This document shows, piece by piece, positions 33,831-44,782 of a stretch of DNA of 64,000 bases. Every line of letters starts with the position of its first letter. Position 1 is the first letter of the stretch. The stretch is from positions 1,054,001 through 1,118,000 of the forward strand of contig NHNW01000003.1 in the NCBI GenBank assembly GCA_002786025.1, given 5' to 3'. This DNA comes from Zasmidium citrigriseum. Taxonomy: Eukaryota > Ascomycota > Dothideomycetes > Mycosphaerellales > Mycosphaerellaceae. The translations under genes were made by a program, and so were the position numbers. The notes beneath the pieces were generated by a model, which worked only from the letters and a program-made list of their open reading frames with translations, made no database searches and was not told the DNA's origin.

Positions 33831-36800
33831 TAAACGGAAACCTTATATATACTAACGTAGTCCTATAAAATAACGTCGGAACCTCTACTCTTATCGATAA
33901 AGGTTATTAATATTATACTATAATTAATACTAGCCTTATAAAAGGCCTCGGACTAAGCTACGTAAGCCGCGAAGTCCGTAAAGTAAAAGGAGCGTCCTTA
34001 GCGATAAAGGGCGCGAATATCGTCGGTATAGTCGCTTTTCGTATAGAAATCGACGGATACCCGTAGACGGTATATATATACGTAGTACTAAGCCTAGTAT
34101 TCCTACTAATCCTAGGAAATCCCTAGAAGGTATATAATAAAGTCTAGACCGCGCCTAAAAAGCGGCGGTTCTACTATAGACGAGCGAAATAATAGATATA
34201 GGAGGAGCGTAACTATTACGAGTTCGAAGATAGCGGGAGTATAGCTACGCTCTCCGCTAGTTTTACTACGCTCGCCGCGGCTATAGCGGAGGATATTAAG
34301 AAGGTACTTAAGCTTAAGGAATACTCGACTATAGAGGCCCTATAAAAACGACTACCTCCTAAGGTTCGAGATCTAGCTCCGCTATTTTATCGTTAAGAGG
34401 CTAAGAAGTTAGCCCCCTATAGGCTAGGTATCGACTATCGTATCGAGCTCTATAAGAAACTCGACGGATCCTAGCCTATACTCCTCTAGGGCCCTCTATA
34501 TAGTATATCGAAGTAGGAGCTACTCGTACTACGGAAGACGCTAGATAAACTCCTTTAAAAAGGCTATATCCGGCCTTCTAACTTAGAAGCTATAGCTCCT
34601 ATACTTTTTATTCGGAAGCCGGGTAAAGGTTTACGTTTCTATTACGATTATAGAGGACTAAACGCTCTTACGAAGTAGAATAGGTACCCGCTCCCCTTAA
34701 TACTAGAGACCTTACGAAATCTTATAGAGGCTAAGTAGTTAACGAAGGTCGACGTCGTTTTAGCGTTCTACTAGATTAGAATAGCGGAAGGCTACGAGTA
34801 TAAGACCGCTTTCTATACTAGATTTAGCTCCTTCGAATAGCTCGTATATCTATTCGGGTTATCGAGAGCTCTAGTAATATTTTAGCGGTATATTAATACT
34901 TTATTACGGGAATACTTAGATAATTTCGCCTCGGCCTATATCGATAACGTAATTATCTACTCTAATAGTACGAAAGAAGATTATTTCTATAAAGTTCGTA
35001 CCGTTCTCTATAAACTTTAGAAAGGAGGCCTATATATTAACCTAGATAAGAGCGAGTTCGTATAGAAGTAGATTAAGTACCTTAGGTTTATCGTCTATAC
35101 CGATAGTAAAGGGGTATCTACTAACCCCGAGAAAGTAGAAGCTATAAGGAAATAGGTAGTACCTAAGACGTAGAAGGAGGTACGGAGATTTCTAGGGTTT
35201 ACTAACTACTACCGTATATTTATACCTAACTATTCGAAGATTACCGTACCTTTAACGGCGCTTACTAGTAAAGGTACGATATTCTCCTAGGGAGAGGACT
35301 AAGAACGTACCTTCGAATTACTAAAAGACAAGTTCTATCGAGCTCTAGTACTTACTTAGTAGGACTCGACGCTTCTAACCTTCCTCGAAATAGATTATAG
35401 TAGCTTTACGATAGGTAGCGCTCTTATATAAGAAAAGAACGGAGTCCGTAGACTAGTAGGCTTCTTCTCGTAGAAGCTTAATAAGTCTAAGATTAACTAC
35501 GATATCTACGATAAAGAAATACTTACGGTAGTATCTAGTATTAAGTTCTAGGAACTCGAACTAAAAGCCTATAGTCCCTTTATAATTTAGACGGACTATA
35601 AGAACCTAGAGTACTTTATAGTAAAGAGATAGCTATTAGAACGATAGATTCGTTAGTAGGAAACCCTCGCTAAGTTCTAGTTCTCCTTAATTTATAGGCT
35701 AGGTACCGAAGTAGTAATCCTAGACGCCCTTTTAAGGAGAGAGTAAGATATATTAGGAGCTAATAATAAACTCTCGCGGTTTCGCTACTTCTTAGACCCG
35801 GATCGCGTACTAAACTAGGCGGATAGCGGCTACCTAACTATTACTTAAGTTATACTAGCCCCCGAGTCTTTAAGCTTAGAACCTACTATAATCGAATATA
35901 TACTTACCCCCTACTAGATAGAACCTACTACGATACTACCTACTAAAACGAGTATAGACCCCGAGGTAAATAACCTAGAGCCTAGTAGTCCTTTCTAGGA
36001 AGCCGAGCTTAATAACCTATAGGTAGAGGCTATTAAGAAGGATAAGGTATACTAGGCTATTCTCCGTACTATTTATAATAGAGCCTATACTCTACCTAGC
36101 TAGATTAAGGCTAAGATTTAGCTTAGAGATTATAGTCTAGACTAGAGAGGATATTTACGCTACCGCGAGAAGCTCTAGGTACTAGGCGCTACTATAACTA
36201 CGGAGGCCGAGTATTAAGCCCTAGAGGCTAACGAGAAAAGCTAGGACGTTTTAAGGACTAAGTTAATCTAGTCTATATACGATTTACTAGTATATAGATA
36301 CCTAGAGCGGGACTCTACTACCGCTATTACGCGACGCGACTTCTACTAGCCTCTATAAGCGAAGTATATTCGATAGTTCCTTCGAAATTACGACCCCTAT
36401 AGGAGAAATAAGGTTTAGCGAGAATATAAGTATAGCCTCCTAAAACCTTTACTAGTCCCCGACCGTTTCTTCTAGGAAATCGCTATAGACTTTATTACTA
36501 AACTCCCTAACTCCTAAGGGAATAAATACCTTTAGGTAATTAAGGACTAGCTAAGTAAGTAGGTAACCCTAGTAGCGATACCTAATATAAAAGCGGAGGA
36601 TTACGTAGTAATTTTTATAGAAGCCTAGGTTAAGTACTATAGGCTTCCTCGCGCTATTACTAGCGATAGGGGTACTAACTAGACGAGTACTTTCTAGCGA
36701 GTACTCTATTAACTATTAGGCGTAAAGTAGCGTTTAAGCTCCGCTTACTACCCTTAAACGGACGGAGGCCTAGAACGGATTAATTAAGATATATAGGCGT

Positions 36801-37600
36801 ACCTCTAGAACTATATTAACTAAGAGTAATCCGACTAGAGTAAGTAGCTCTCTAGAGCGTAAATAGCGCTAAACGGTAGGTATTACGCGGGATTAGGTAT
36901 AAGCCTCTTCTTCGTAACTTACGGGTACGAGATAACCTCCCTAGTCGTATTAGAACTAGATCCCGCGGTAGATAGTAGGCTCTTAGCTATAAAAAGGGCG
37001 GAGGTATTCGTTAATAAGTTAAAATAGATCTTAGACCTCTACTAAGCTAGTATAGCGGAGGCCGCCTAGATATAGGAGGAGAGCGCTAATAGAAATAGGA
37101 CTCTAGCGCTAAAATACTAGGTTAGTAATAAAGTATAGCTAGATCTAAGGAACTACTATACTAATCGCCTAAAGAAGAGCCTAGATATACGCTACGCTAA
37201 GTATACTATCTCCGAGGTTTTATCGCTAGTATCTATATAACTTTTAGGGATCCCTAGTAATATTTACCTAGTATTCTATATAGATTTACTAAGGCTAGCG
37301 AGCTAAGACCCCTTACCGGGATAGGAAACCGACGATAACTAACCGGATCTAGTTCTATTCGAGACGTATAAAGAGTAGACTATAAAGGAGGTACTCTATA
37401 TAAGGAAGAAAAGGAGAGGGAGAGGGAGAGAAGTCCTTATAAAATAGAGTAGATATTATAAACCGACCTAGGAACCTATAGAAAGTTTAGTAGATACTAT
37501 AGCTCTAGACGAATTTAAAAGGAAATTTAGAAATATAATAGAAAATAATAGTCCTTTAGACGCCTAGTAAAGAGGTAGAAGGCGAAGAAATTAGCTTAGA
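33831..37600 (+). pseudogene. Gypsy pol: protease, RT, RNase H, integrase, chromodomain (RIP-broken)
   Basis: Protease core TLIDKGY near 33885 (from LIDSG). Reverse transcriptase about 34370-35100, with [20 protein letters not shown]-like text and the active site YIDNVIIYS at 34938-34964, where the second Asp of YxDD is now Asn. RNase H about 35390-35680. Integrase about 36400-37000 with AIDFITKLP, TSDRGTN and AYYP.TDGGLERIN. A chromodomain-like segment at about 37360-37520 (VLIK.SRYYKPT.EPIESL) marks it as a chromovirus, a group whose chromodomain directs integration to heterochromatin. Many stops; inactive. Confidence 0.82.
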
Positions 37601-39229
37601 GTTTAGGCGTTTTTAGAAGAGAAAAAGGAATAGTAGAGCGAATTAATAGAGAGGGGATAGGTCTCTATTCGGCGTTTAAGGGCCGCCGCCTAAGCTATCC
37701 TAGTAAAAGGCCCGTAGGCCGTATAGAAAACCCTAGAGGGCGAGCTTAAACGCCTACTCCCTTATCCTTAACCTCCTCCTCCCTAGTACTACTACTAGTA
37801 CTACTAGAGCTACTAGTAGCTAGGGTATTACTACTAGAGGCTAGGGCGCGAGTACGGTAGGGCGCGGTACTAGCGCGACGATAGCCTAGGTATAGAGCGG
37901 TAGGGATAGAGCCCGAGCTAGAAAGTATAGTTAGTAATATTTTTCCTTTAGAGTTTTAGGAGTACTTATATTTAGCCCTAGCGGGCGACGATATCCTCGA
38001 TAGTAGTAGTTACCTTATCGCGGATAGTACTATAAATTTATAGTTAGCGATATTTCTAGTACGGAAGCTAGAATATACTTATAAGGAGATACTAGAGGTA
38101 CTAAGGCTACGTAGAGCTTCGAAGGCCTAAAGGCCTTTCTTAAGCTAGCTATAGTCGGCGGCGCTATTACTAAATTAGCGGTACCTAATATAATCTACTC
38201 GGAATCTAAGACTTATATAGTCGTAGCTATAGACCGAGTCTACGCTACGTAAATAACGTAAACGATTTAAGGGCTAGGAGTAGTTAGCGATACTATTTCT
38301 ATAGAGAGTAGAGAACTTATAGTAGGCGGTAGGACTTATAGCTAGTAGCGTAGGCGGCGTAGGCGGTAGTAGTACTATTAGTACCCTAAGACGTATAAGC
38401 TAGATCCGATAAGAGAATAGCGGAAATCGATACTTACGGCCTAGTCGATATAGTCGACGCTAAGGGCGGCGTAACTATAGTAGTATAGGCGAGGTATCTA
38501 TCTCCGATTAGCTTATACTACTTTCTAGCGATTTCTCGATAGGATATTTACGATAGAGCTAGTAGAGAGGCGGAGATATATTAAGTCTAAGGCCTCTATT
38601 AGTCTTTAGTCGGAAATCGCTAGATTCTTACTAGAGAAGTACGTACGTTATAATAGATAGTAGTAGATATCGCGGTTAGTAGATACTACTACTACTTATA
38701 TTAATACTAGATACTTACTAACGCTTTTCGAGCGGAATACGACTATTACTAAAGGGTTACTAGGTATTAGATATTATTAAACTTACTTTACTTTTAGGGG
38801 CTACTAAGGAAAGAAGAAGATCGAGGTATAAGAGAGTAGCTAGATATTTATCCTTCTATAGGAAAGACGAGTAAAGGCGACGTTTAAGTAAAGAGCGCTA
38901 GCTACCTATTAAGTAAAGGAAATAGGCTATTATTAGTAAAGGATAATAGTAACGAATAATAGCTAGGCGGTAACCGGATAATAAGAGATAGATTACGAGA
39001 CTATTTAGACGATTACGAGACCGATTTAACGCCTCTCTTTACTCTCGATAATAAGAACGATAATAGGAAGTATTTAATAAACTAGATAGGAAAGGACGGA
39101 AGCCTAGAATAATAAAGCGGTTTACTAGACAATAAAGGCTAGTATTAAATAAGCTAGTAGCGAGGTTAATAAACTTCACCTCCGTTAGAGCGCGACCTAA
39201 TTTACTCGGAGGATAGGGTTTCTCCTATA
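37601..39229 (+). other. Gypsy 3' internal region, possible extra frame
   Basis: Between the chromodomain and the polypurine tract, a plus-strand stretch of about 280 codons (about 38400-39230) has only RIP-type stops. No family recognised. It may be the tail of pol, an additional gene, or chance. Confidence 0.35.
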
Positions 39230-39252
39230 GAGGGAGAGAGAAGAAAGGGTAA

Positions 39253-39440
39253 TATAAAGAGCGATACCCTATAAGCTTAGTACTAGCCTAAGGTATTAAG
39301 CCCGTACTCTCGGCTACGAGGAGGCTTAGTATACCGCGCTTTTCTCCTTAGTCCCCGATAGATAGATTCCTCTTTCCTTCTTTATCGAACCTATTATATA
39401 CTATATCGAGCTTTAGTATATACGCTACTTACTTATAATA
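39253..39440 (+). repeat. Gypsy 3' LTR
   Basis: 188 bp, aligned base for base with 32269-32456; differs from it by transitions only, several of them paired CG/TA changes. Confidence 0.88.
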
Positions 39441-39445
39441 AGTAT

Positions 39446-41880
39446 ACTCGCTCGCTCCGTAGGATCCTACTTAGGGGTATATAGTACTATAAGATTAAGG
39501 CTAATACTACTCCGACGTACCCTCGAGTAGAAGATAATACTAAACGCTAAGTTATTATCGGCCTAAAGGATAATAAGCTCGTAGCTAAGGGCCTATATAA
39601 AGCGAATTAGCTCCTTATAGAACTCTAATATAGTATTCTAGTTATAGGTTAGTATCGTCTATATAAAGTATATATACGTATAGATATTATAGGTATATAG
39701 GAGGTAGTTATCCCTATTATAGGCCTAGTCGAGATAGATAATATCTATCGCGATATTAGAGAAAGGGGTAGGTAGGTATATACGAACCGGCTTCCTCTAG
39801 GAGATCTACTTATAGGCTTTAGATAGAGTATACGCCTTATATTCCTTAGTTAGGAGGGCTAGAGTACCGTTAGCTATAATTATATTAGTAATAGTATCCG
39901 GAAGGTAAGTAATATAGTCTCCCCTAATATAACTAAATAGCTAGTACTATTATTTACTAGTAAGGTACCTCTTAGGAAGTAGGTACCTACTACTCTATAC
40001 CGTAAAGGTCTAAATATAGCGAGTATCGTCCTATTATTAGGTAGTAACCTAAGCTACCGTTAGGGGACGACTATCTCTTATTAGCGGCTATTTATATACC
40101 TAGAACCGAGTAGAGGGAGGGCTAGGCGCTACTATATTAAGATAGAAGTAGCCCTAGCGATAGCGTAGCTATAAGACTAGTCGGTTCTACCTATTAGGCT
40201 ATTATACTAGGTATCGATATACTTATTAAGGTAAAGTCTAGAGAGGCGTATCTTTAGACTAGAGACGATATTAGTATAGAACCTAAGTATATAGAGGATA
40301 TCCTTTAAGTTTAGGTAGAGTATCTACCTATTAATAGCCTTTAAGGGTATTTTAGCTCGACCCTTCGTAACCGTATAGAGAGTACTATTACCTATATAGA
40401 TAATAGTATTACGGGATATACTTTCTACTTTAAAGCTAGCTAGTATAGGATTATTAATAATATAGGTATTAGAGCTAGAGTCGAGTAACTACTCGGCTAT
40501 AAGGTTATAAGACTCCGTATATATTACTATAGGGCGGATCTATATAGAGGTATAAGGATTAGGGGGCGGTAGAGCCTTATTAACCCTTAGAAAGTTAATA
40601 CTAAGCTTCCCTATATTAGTATCGAGATTACTAATCTCTCTCGGGGTAGACGACTTAGTCTAAGATACCTTCTAGATTACCTAGGCTATAGGGTCCTTAT
40701 ATTATTTAGCCTATCGATAGTAGAAGGAGAGGTATTCGTAGTAGTACTTCTAGTAGTAGCGGAGCTATTACTTCTATTCGGTAGTTATATCCTTCTAGGT
40801 AGAGCGAAAAGTATAGTTAATAATCTTATAATTACCTAGGCGGTCGTAGGCCTTATATAGTAGCTTACTAGTAATTTTCTTAACTATTAGACTTCTACGG
40901 CGCTAACGAGGTTATCGAGAGGTACGCTTAGGCGGAAGGTTAATCCCTCTATTATTATTAGGTAGGCCGTCCTAAATAGCTAAAGATAGCTTAGTAGTAC
41001 CTACCTAGAAGACTATATTAAGAGAGACGTCCTTCGTAAGACTAACTAGGCGGCGGCGAAGAAAGTTTCTATATATAGTAATCCCCTCCTTAAAGCTTCG
41101 GGCTATCTAAGTAATTAGACGCCCCTAAGTAAGGTCGATCTAGGCCTTAACTATATTATAGAAGTTATAAAAGGCCTAAGGTAATAGAGAGTAATTTACT
41201 ATATCGAGCTTTAGCTAGTAGTTATTCTATAAGGTAACGAAGGTCTTATAGTCGTTAGTCTTTAGTCCCTATATTAGGTCGTCGTATATATCCTAAAGCT
41301 AGTAGTTCTAGTTATCTAGGGAGAGTTTAAGCTAAGAATAGATATACTACTACTATTTATTAATTGTCTAGAGGCGACTAAGTACCTTAGAGTACCGGCT
41401 AGGAATAGTCTAGTTAAGATATACTTTCTAGTCCCTCTTATTAGTAATAAAACGGGACTAGGCCTCCTATTTATAGTTAAAGCGAAGGATAGTAGCGTTA
41501 TATCTATCGATAGTATATTAGTAACAAAGCTACTATATCTAGTTAACCTTCTCGCCGTCGATAGGTACGTCGACTTCTAGGAAGTCGGGGAATATAGGTT
41601 CCTAAGGTTTAGGGTTAGATTAAACCTAATATATACTTATAGGGTATTAAGTATTAATAGGAACCTAAATTATCTCGATAGGCCTTATGTATCTCTAGAT
41701 ACTAGTACGTCGTACCCTAGTAATAGCTTACGAAGCAAAATCGTTAAATCGGCGGGGGTCCGAATAGATAATTTCGAACGCCTATCTAGCCTAAATAGTA
41801 GTAAAGGAGTTAGTAGTAGGAAAAGAGGCCGCTATAGTATTATAAGAGTAGGCGCTAGGGAAGTAGCAATTCGAATAATA
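39446..41880 (-). pseudogene. Copia gag-pol 5' part: Gag, zinc knuckle, protease, pre-integrase (RIP-broken)
   Basis: On the minus strand a Gag-like PDFLEVDVPIDGEKVN region lies near 41540-41620, a degraded CCHC knuckle near 40715-40770, and the protease active site .LLDSSSNTYI at about 40460-40490 (Copia LLDSGA-type). A GAG-pre-integrase region follows (LYLNKYIDTWYNPIGRTD-like, about 40200), then the start of integrase up to the Gypsy insertion at 39445. All stops fit RIP of Gln or Trp codons. Confidence 0.72.
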
Positions 41881-41902
41881 GACAAAGGGTAATCTAATTA
41901 AT

Positions 41903-41921
41903 AGCGGACCGGGCTTATAAC
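41903..41921 (-). promoter_or_regulatory. Copia primer binding site (half initiator tRNA-Met)
   Basis: The plus strand reads as the anticodon arm of initiator tRNA-Met (CCGGGCT, then CAT anticodon mutated to TAT, then AAC), ending exactly at the LTR. A primer cut in the anticodon loop would anneal here, as known for Copia elements. Confidence 0.6.
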
Positions 41922-42134
41922 TATAAGAAGAGTACTAATACTAATATATATAAGATAATAACTATAATCGTATTTAGGTAGTATTAGCCGGTAACTATAT
42001 ATAGAGGTTACCTATCTACCTAAAAACGCCGAAAAACCCGTGAAAACACCGAATATACTATATCTAGTGCCGAATCCTCCGAAAGTAAAACATGCCGTAA
42101 TGGGCCCACCTAGGTGGCCCGTGTAGGGCTGACA
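41922..42134 (-). repeat. Copia LTR (element 5' LTR)
   Basis: 213 bp. RIP-converted up to about 42040, unmutated from there to the end GGGCTGACA. Confidence 0.88.
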
Positions 42135-42393
42135 CTTAGCAACCTTATGACCTCCCCTAGGAGCCGATGCGAAGGGATGCGAACGACACAATAAGCCCTA
42201 GCAAACTAGTACATGTCCAAGACGCCCAAGATGGTTCAATAGCATGTACCGACAGCCAGCACCGAAATTCTACTTGAACAGCTTGGCAATGATCCCGGCT
42301 ATGGGGGTTCTGGACACTTACCAGGAGGCAGGAGCTTGATTCAACACACGGGCTATCGGCCCATCAAGAACCCGGTATCTGCTTTGGGAATCA

Positions 42394-42399
42394 TATAAA
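42394..42399 (+). promoter_or_regulatory. TATA box of cysteine-rich secreted gene copy 2
   Basis: TATAAA 91 bp before the ATG and 260 bp from the Copia LTR, so the core promoter survived the insertion. Confidence 0.55.
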
Positions 42400-42484
42400 A
42401 AGCCCTCGCCAGAGCGGCATATCTGAAAACACGGCCAACGATCTCGAACACACCGCGGAGCATATCCGACAGCTTACCGACATC

Positions 42485-42779
42485 ATGCATTGTAAGTGCT
42501 TTTCGATTTCTGGTACAGGAACTCACTCACTTCGATGATCCATTAGTCTCGACTCTCGTATCGACCCTTGTCGCGCTCGCAATTGGGGCCAACGCAGCGT
42601 GCTGGAACACCAATACGCCGGAGGAGTGTACTTTGCCAACATGGTGCAGTGGAATTTGCACGGAGTACGTACACATAGGCAGCAGCAATGCTGTTTCATG
42701 CAGGAGGCATTAGCTAATCTTCTATCAAAGTGAATACTGGAACTGCCTTCACAACTCCTGCAACTGGCAGAATGAGTGA
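42485..42779 (+). CDS. small cysteine-rich secreted protein, tandem copy 2
   Basis: Three exons (42485-42491, 42547-42664, 42731-42779) give 57 residues. Exon 1 is seven bases (ATGCATT) followed by a canonical GTAAGT donor; introns are 55 and 66 bp. Signal peptide MHFSTLVSTLVALAIGANA, then six cysteines: AC, EC, WC, IC, NC, SC, with the conserved LPTWCSGICTD block. It is intact despite lying 351 bp from the RIP-mutated Copia element. Candidate secreted effector-like protein, function unknown. Confidence 0.82.
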
Positions 42780-43247
42780 GCTGAGCCGGTTTGAGCTTCA
42801 AAATCAGGAGCAGAGGATGAGTCCAGGTGAGCTGAGTCTAACGTGTGTTTTGTCGAGATCTAACTTCTTCTTAGTCTTTGTTCGATCATGGGGATATGTC
42901 AAATAGCAGAATATATGATTGAGCCCTCAAGTTCACTTCCTCCACAGCCAATTCACACAAGCCAATGCCCTGAAATGAAAAAGTCGACCCCTCCTGAAAC
43001 GAGAAGACTATCGACTCGTCAAATTCGGGAAGTAGGTGGAAGCAGGTAAAACAGGGAGTTGCTCCTCAGACTTCGAAGACCATAAAATCCATCAGCTAAG
43101 CCTCGTGGAAAAGTGCAACACAAGAATCGTTCTTGCTGTGGGAGATGGACATGCTTAACTACCTGCAACACTAGATCATAAGCTGGGAACTTCCCGGAGC
43201 TGTGATTCCCGCGCGCTACGCTTCCTGAATGAGGGTAAACGACTTGA
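42780..43247. other. spacer within the tandem array, no gene
   Basis: Corresponds to the 27247-27724 spacer of unit 1 in position. No supported gene. Confidence 0.5.
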
Positions 43248-43465
43248 CCGAAGTCCGCCCTTTGCGGTTCCAGACATACACCACGAGCAGTTCCCTACGA
43301 CTTGGCAATTTCATAGGCTACCTTCGAAGGCCAGTATCAATGGCTCGTCCCGGGTTGCTGGGCATGCTAGGAACGCGAAGTCTGGATGCCTACATTGAGA
43401 CTGGACTATTGCACATGCCATCGGCGGCCGGGACCTCGATCGCGCGGAAGCTCATTCGAGTATTC

Positions 43466-43471
43466 TATAAA
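43466..43471 (+). promoter_or_regulatory. TATA box of cysteine-rich secreted gene copy 3
   Basis: TATAAA 86 bp upstream of the ATG, position conserved with copies 1 and 2. Confidence 0.55.
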
Positions 43472-43551
43472 GGCCTCGATCGAAGAGCGTCCCAATACCC
43501 TCGAACTCAATCAAGTTCCCTCGATACAGGATTGGACAATCTACAGACAAC

Positions 43552-43842
43552 ATGCGCTGTAGGTCTTGCTTTGAGAATCGCTTGGGAAGCTCCAGCTAAC
43601 AGAGCTGAGTCTCGACTATTCTTTCGACCATCGCCACGCTTGCCGTCGCCGCCAACGCAGCGTGCTGGCACTCTCCATCGCCAGAGGAGTGCTCTTTGCC
43701 AACATGGTGCGATGGGATATGCACAGAGTACGTATATTATCGGGCAGCAGCCACCTTGTGTCGTGCCAGAGACATCGACTGACCTGCCATTTCCTCACTT
43801 AGTGCGTATGGAAACTGCCTCGCTAATCGCTGCGAAATATGA
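43552..43842 (+). CDS. small cysteine-rich secreted protein, tandem copy 3
   Basis: Three exons (43552-43558, 43610-43727, 43803-43842) give 54 residues. Intron 1 (51 bp, GTAGGT..GCTAAC..GAG) and intron 2 (75 bp) sit at the same phases as in copies 1 and 2. Signal peptide MRFSTILSTIATLAVAANA, then six cysteines: AC, EC, WC, IC, NC, RC, with TWCDGICTD. The C-terminus is three residues shorter, ending RCEI. A longer unspliced frame over the same bases (43229-43936) is not the gene, because the paralogues share the spliced structure. Confidence 0.8.
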
Positions 43843-43900
43843 GACGATCAACAAAGGCGGAATGGGCATAGGTGAGCCAAACTTGACCTGGGTTCTTCTC

Positions 43901-44782
43901 ACGGCTAACGTTTTCTCAGTCATGCTTCTGCCATAGGAGATCATGTAGCAATATCACCAATTGAACGCCATTTAGTATCAATTCCCTCGTATCCAGACTC
44001 GCAAAGGTGAAGGATTGATACGCCACCTATCTTGCCTCACGCTTACCAACGCTGTATGAGCGGCGGCTCTTCAGGTCATGACTTAGAAGAAAAGCGTGAA
44101 GTTGAAAGTCCCCGACGATACTTGAACGATCAGTCAGTCCGATACCCAAGCCTTGTACCAATGTACCTACTGATAGGCATAGCCCTTCAAGATGGCCCCG
44201 CAATGCCCTACTACTGCGGCTGGGGAGAACACATGTGGGGCTCCATAATCAGCAGCGAGTGCCGATCAATGGCTTTATCATCGCCTCGCTTCAGCATGAT
44301 GAGGGTGACGCTGATCTTCAGAATTACTTTGCAGTTTCTCGGAGTCCATTTGATGATCGATCTTGTACTTCAACCTGATGAGGATACCATTGAGAACAGT
44401 CGCAGGAGCTGAGACTCGTAAGTACCTTCTGTTTTGGCCAACGATCCTGCAGCTGATGTACCCAGTGACACAGTGTGACGAGAGTACTTCGATAAATCGA
44501 CCAGATCTATTCAAGCTCGATCCTGGCCGTATCACGTTGAACAACTCGCCATCCACGTGCTCAAGACGCCAACGATCCATCCAAACCGCCAAGTCGAGCC
44601 GATAGCCTTCATATCTTGACCGTGGTAGCTTGCTCTGGGCGACGCGAGATAGGCCAGGCCGACGGCGAGCTCCCGCATTGCATACCACCGAACACAGGAG
44701 CACTTTATCGAGGCAGCGACTTGCAACATTCCTTAACCCGTTATCAAGCTCAACACAGCAGTCTGGCTGATCGCCAACTGCT
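43901..44782. other. intergenic, no supported gene
   Basis: Several medium frames on both strands, including a 174-codon minus frame (44278-44802), have no recognisable domain, and the last part is promoter of the permease gene. I see nothing else. Confidence 0.5.

Larger units (their letters stand above)
32269..39440 (+). mobile_element. Ty3/Gypsy chromovirus LTR retrotransposon, RIP-mutated, nested in Copia
   Basis: Two 188-bp LTRs (32269-32456, 39253-39440), a perfect AGTAT 5-bp target duplication and a polypurine tract (AGAGGGAGAGAGAAGAAAGGG, about 39230-39250) before the 3' LTR define the limits. Decoded plus-strand order is Gag with zinc knuckle, protease, reverse transcriptase, RNase H, integrase, chromodomain: the Gypsy/chromovirus order. 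LTR differences are all transitions, as expected from RIP. The element lies in the opposite orientation to its host Copia element. Confidence 0.9.
27775..42134 (-). mobile_element. Ty1/Copia LTR retrotransposon, RIP-mutated, with nested Gypsy
   Basis: Two 213-bp direct repeats (27775-27987 and 41922-42134) begin TG and end CA where unmutated. The sense strand is minus: the strand next to the right LTR (41903-41921) reads as the 5' half of initiator tRNA-Met ending at the anticodon (..CGGGCTTATAAC, with CA turned TA), the half-tRNA primer site used by Copia elements. A polypurine run (AAGGGGGTA on minus) adjoins the left LTR. Decoded minus-strand order is Gag, zinc knuckle, protease, integrase, reverse transcriptase, RNase H, which is the Copia order. 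Without the nested Gypsy element it is about 7.2 kb. Confidence 0.88.
43248..43900 (+). repeat. tandem unit 3 of the ~1.2-kb array
   Basis: Begins GACCGAAGTCCGCCCTTTGC and contains the uninterrupted CTTGGCAATTTC insertion-site equivalent at 43301, followed by gene copy 3. The right limit is not sharp. Confidence 0.65.

Noticed and set aside
43229..43936. 235-codon frame covering copy 3 of the small secreted gene
   Set aside because: The paralogues show a three-exon spliced structure; the long frame runs through two introns.
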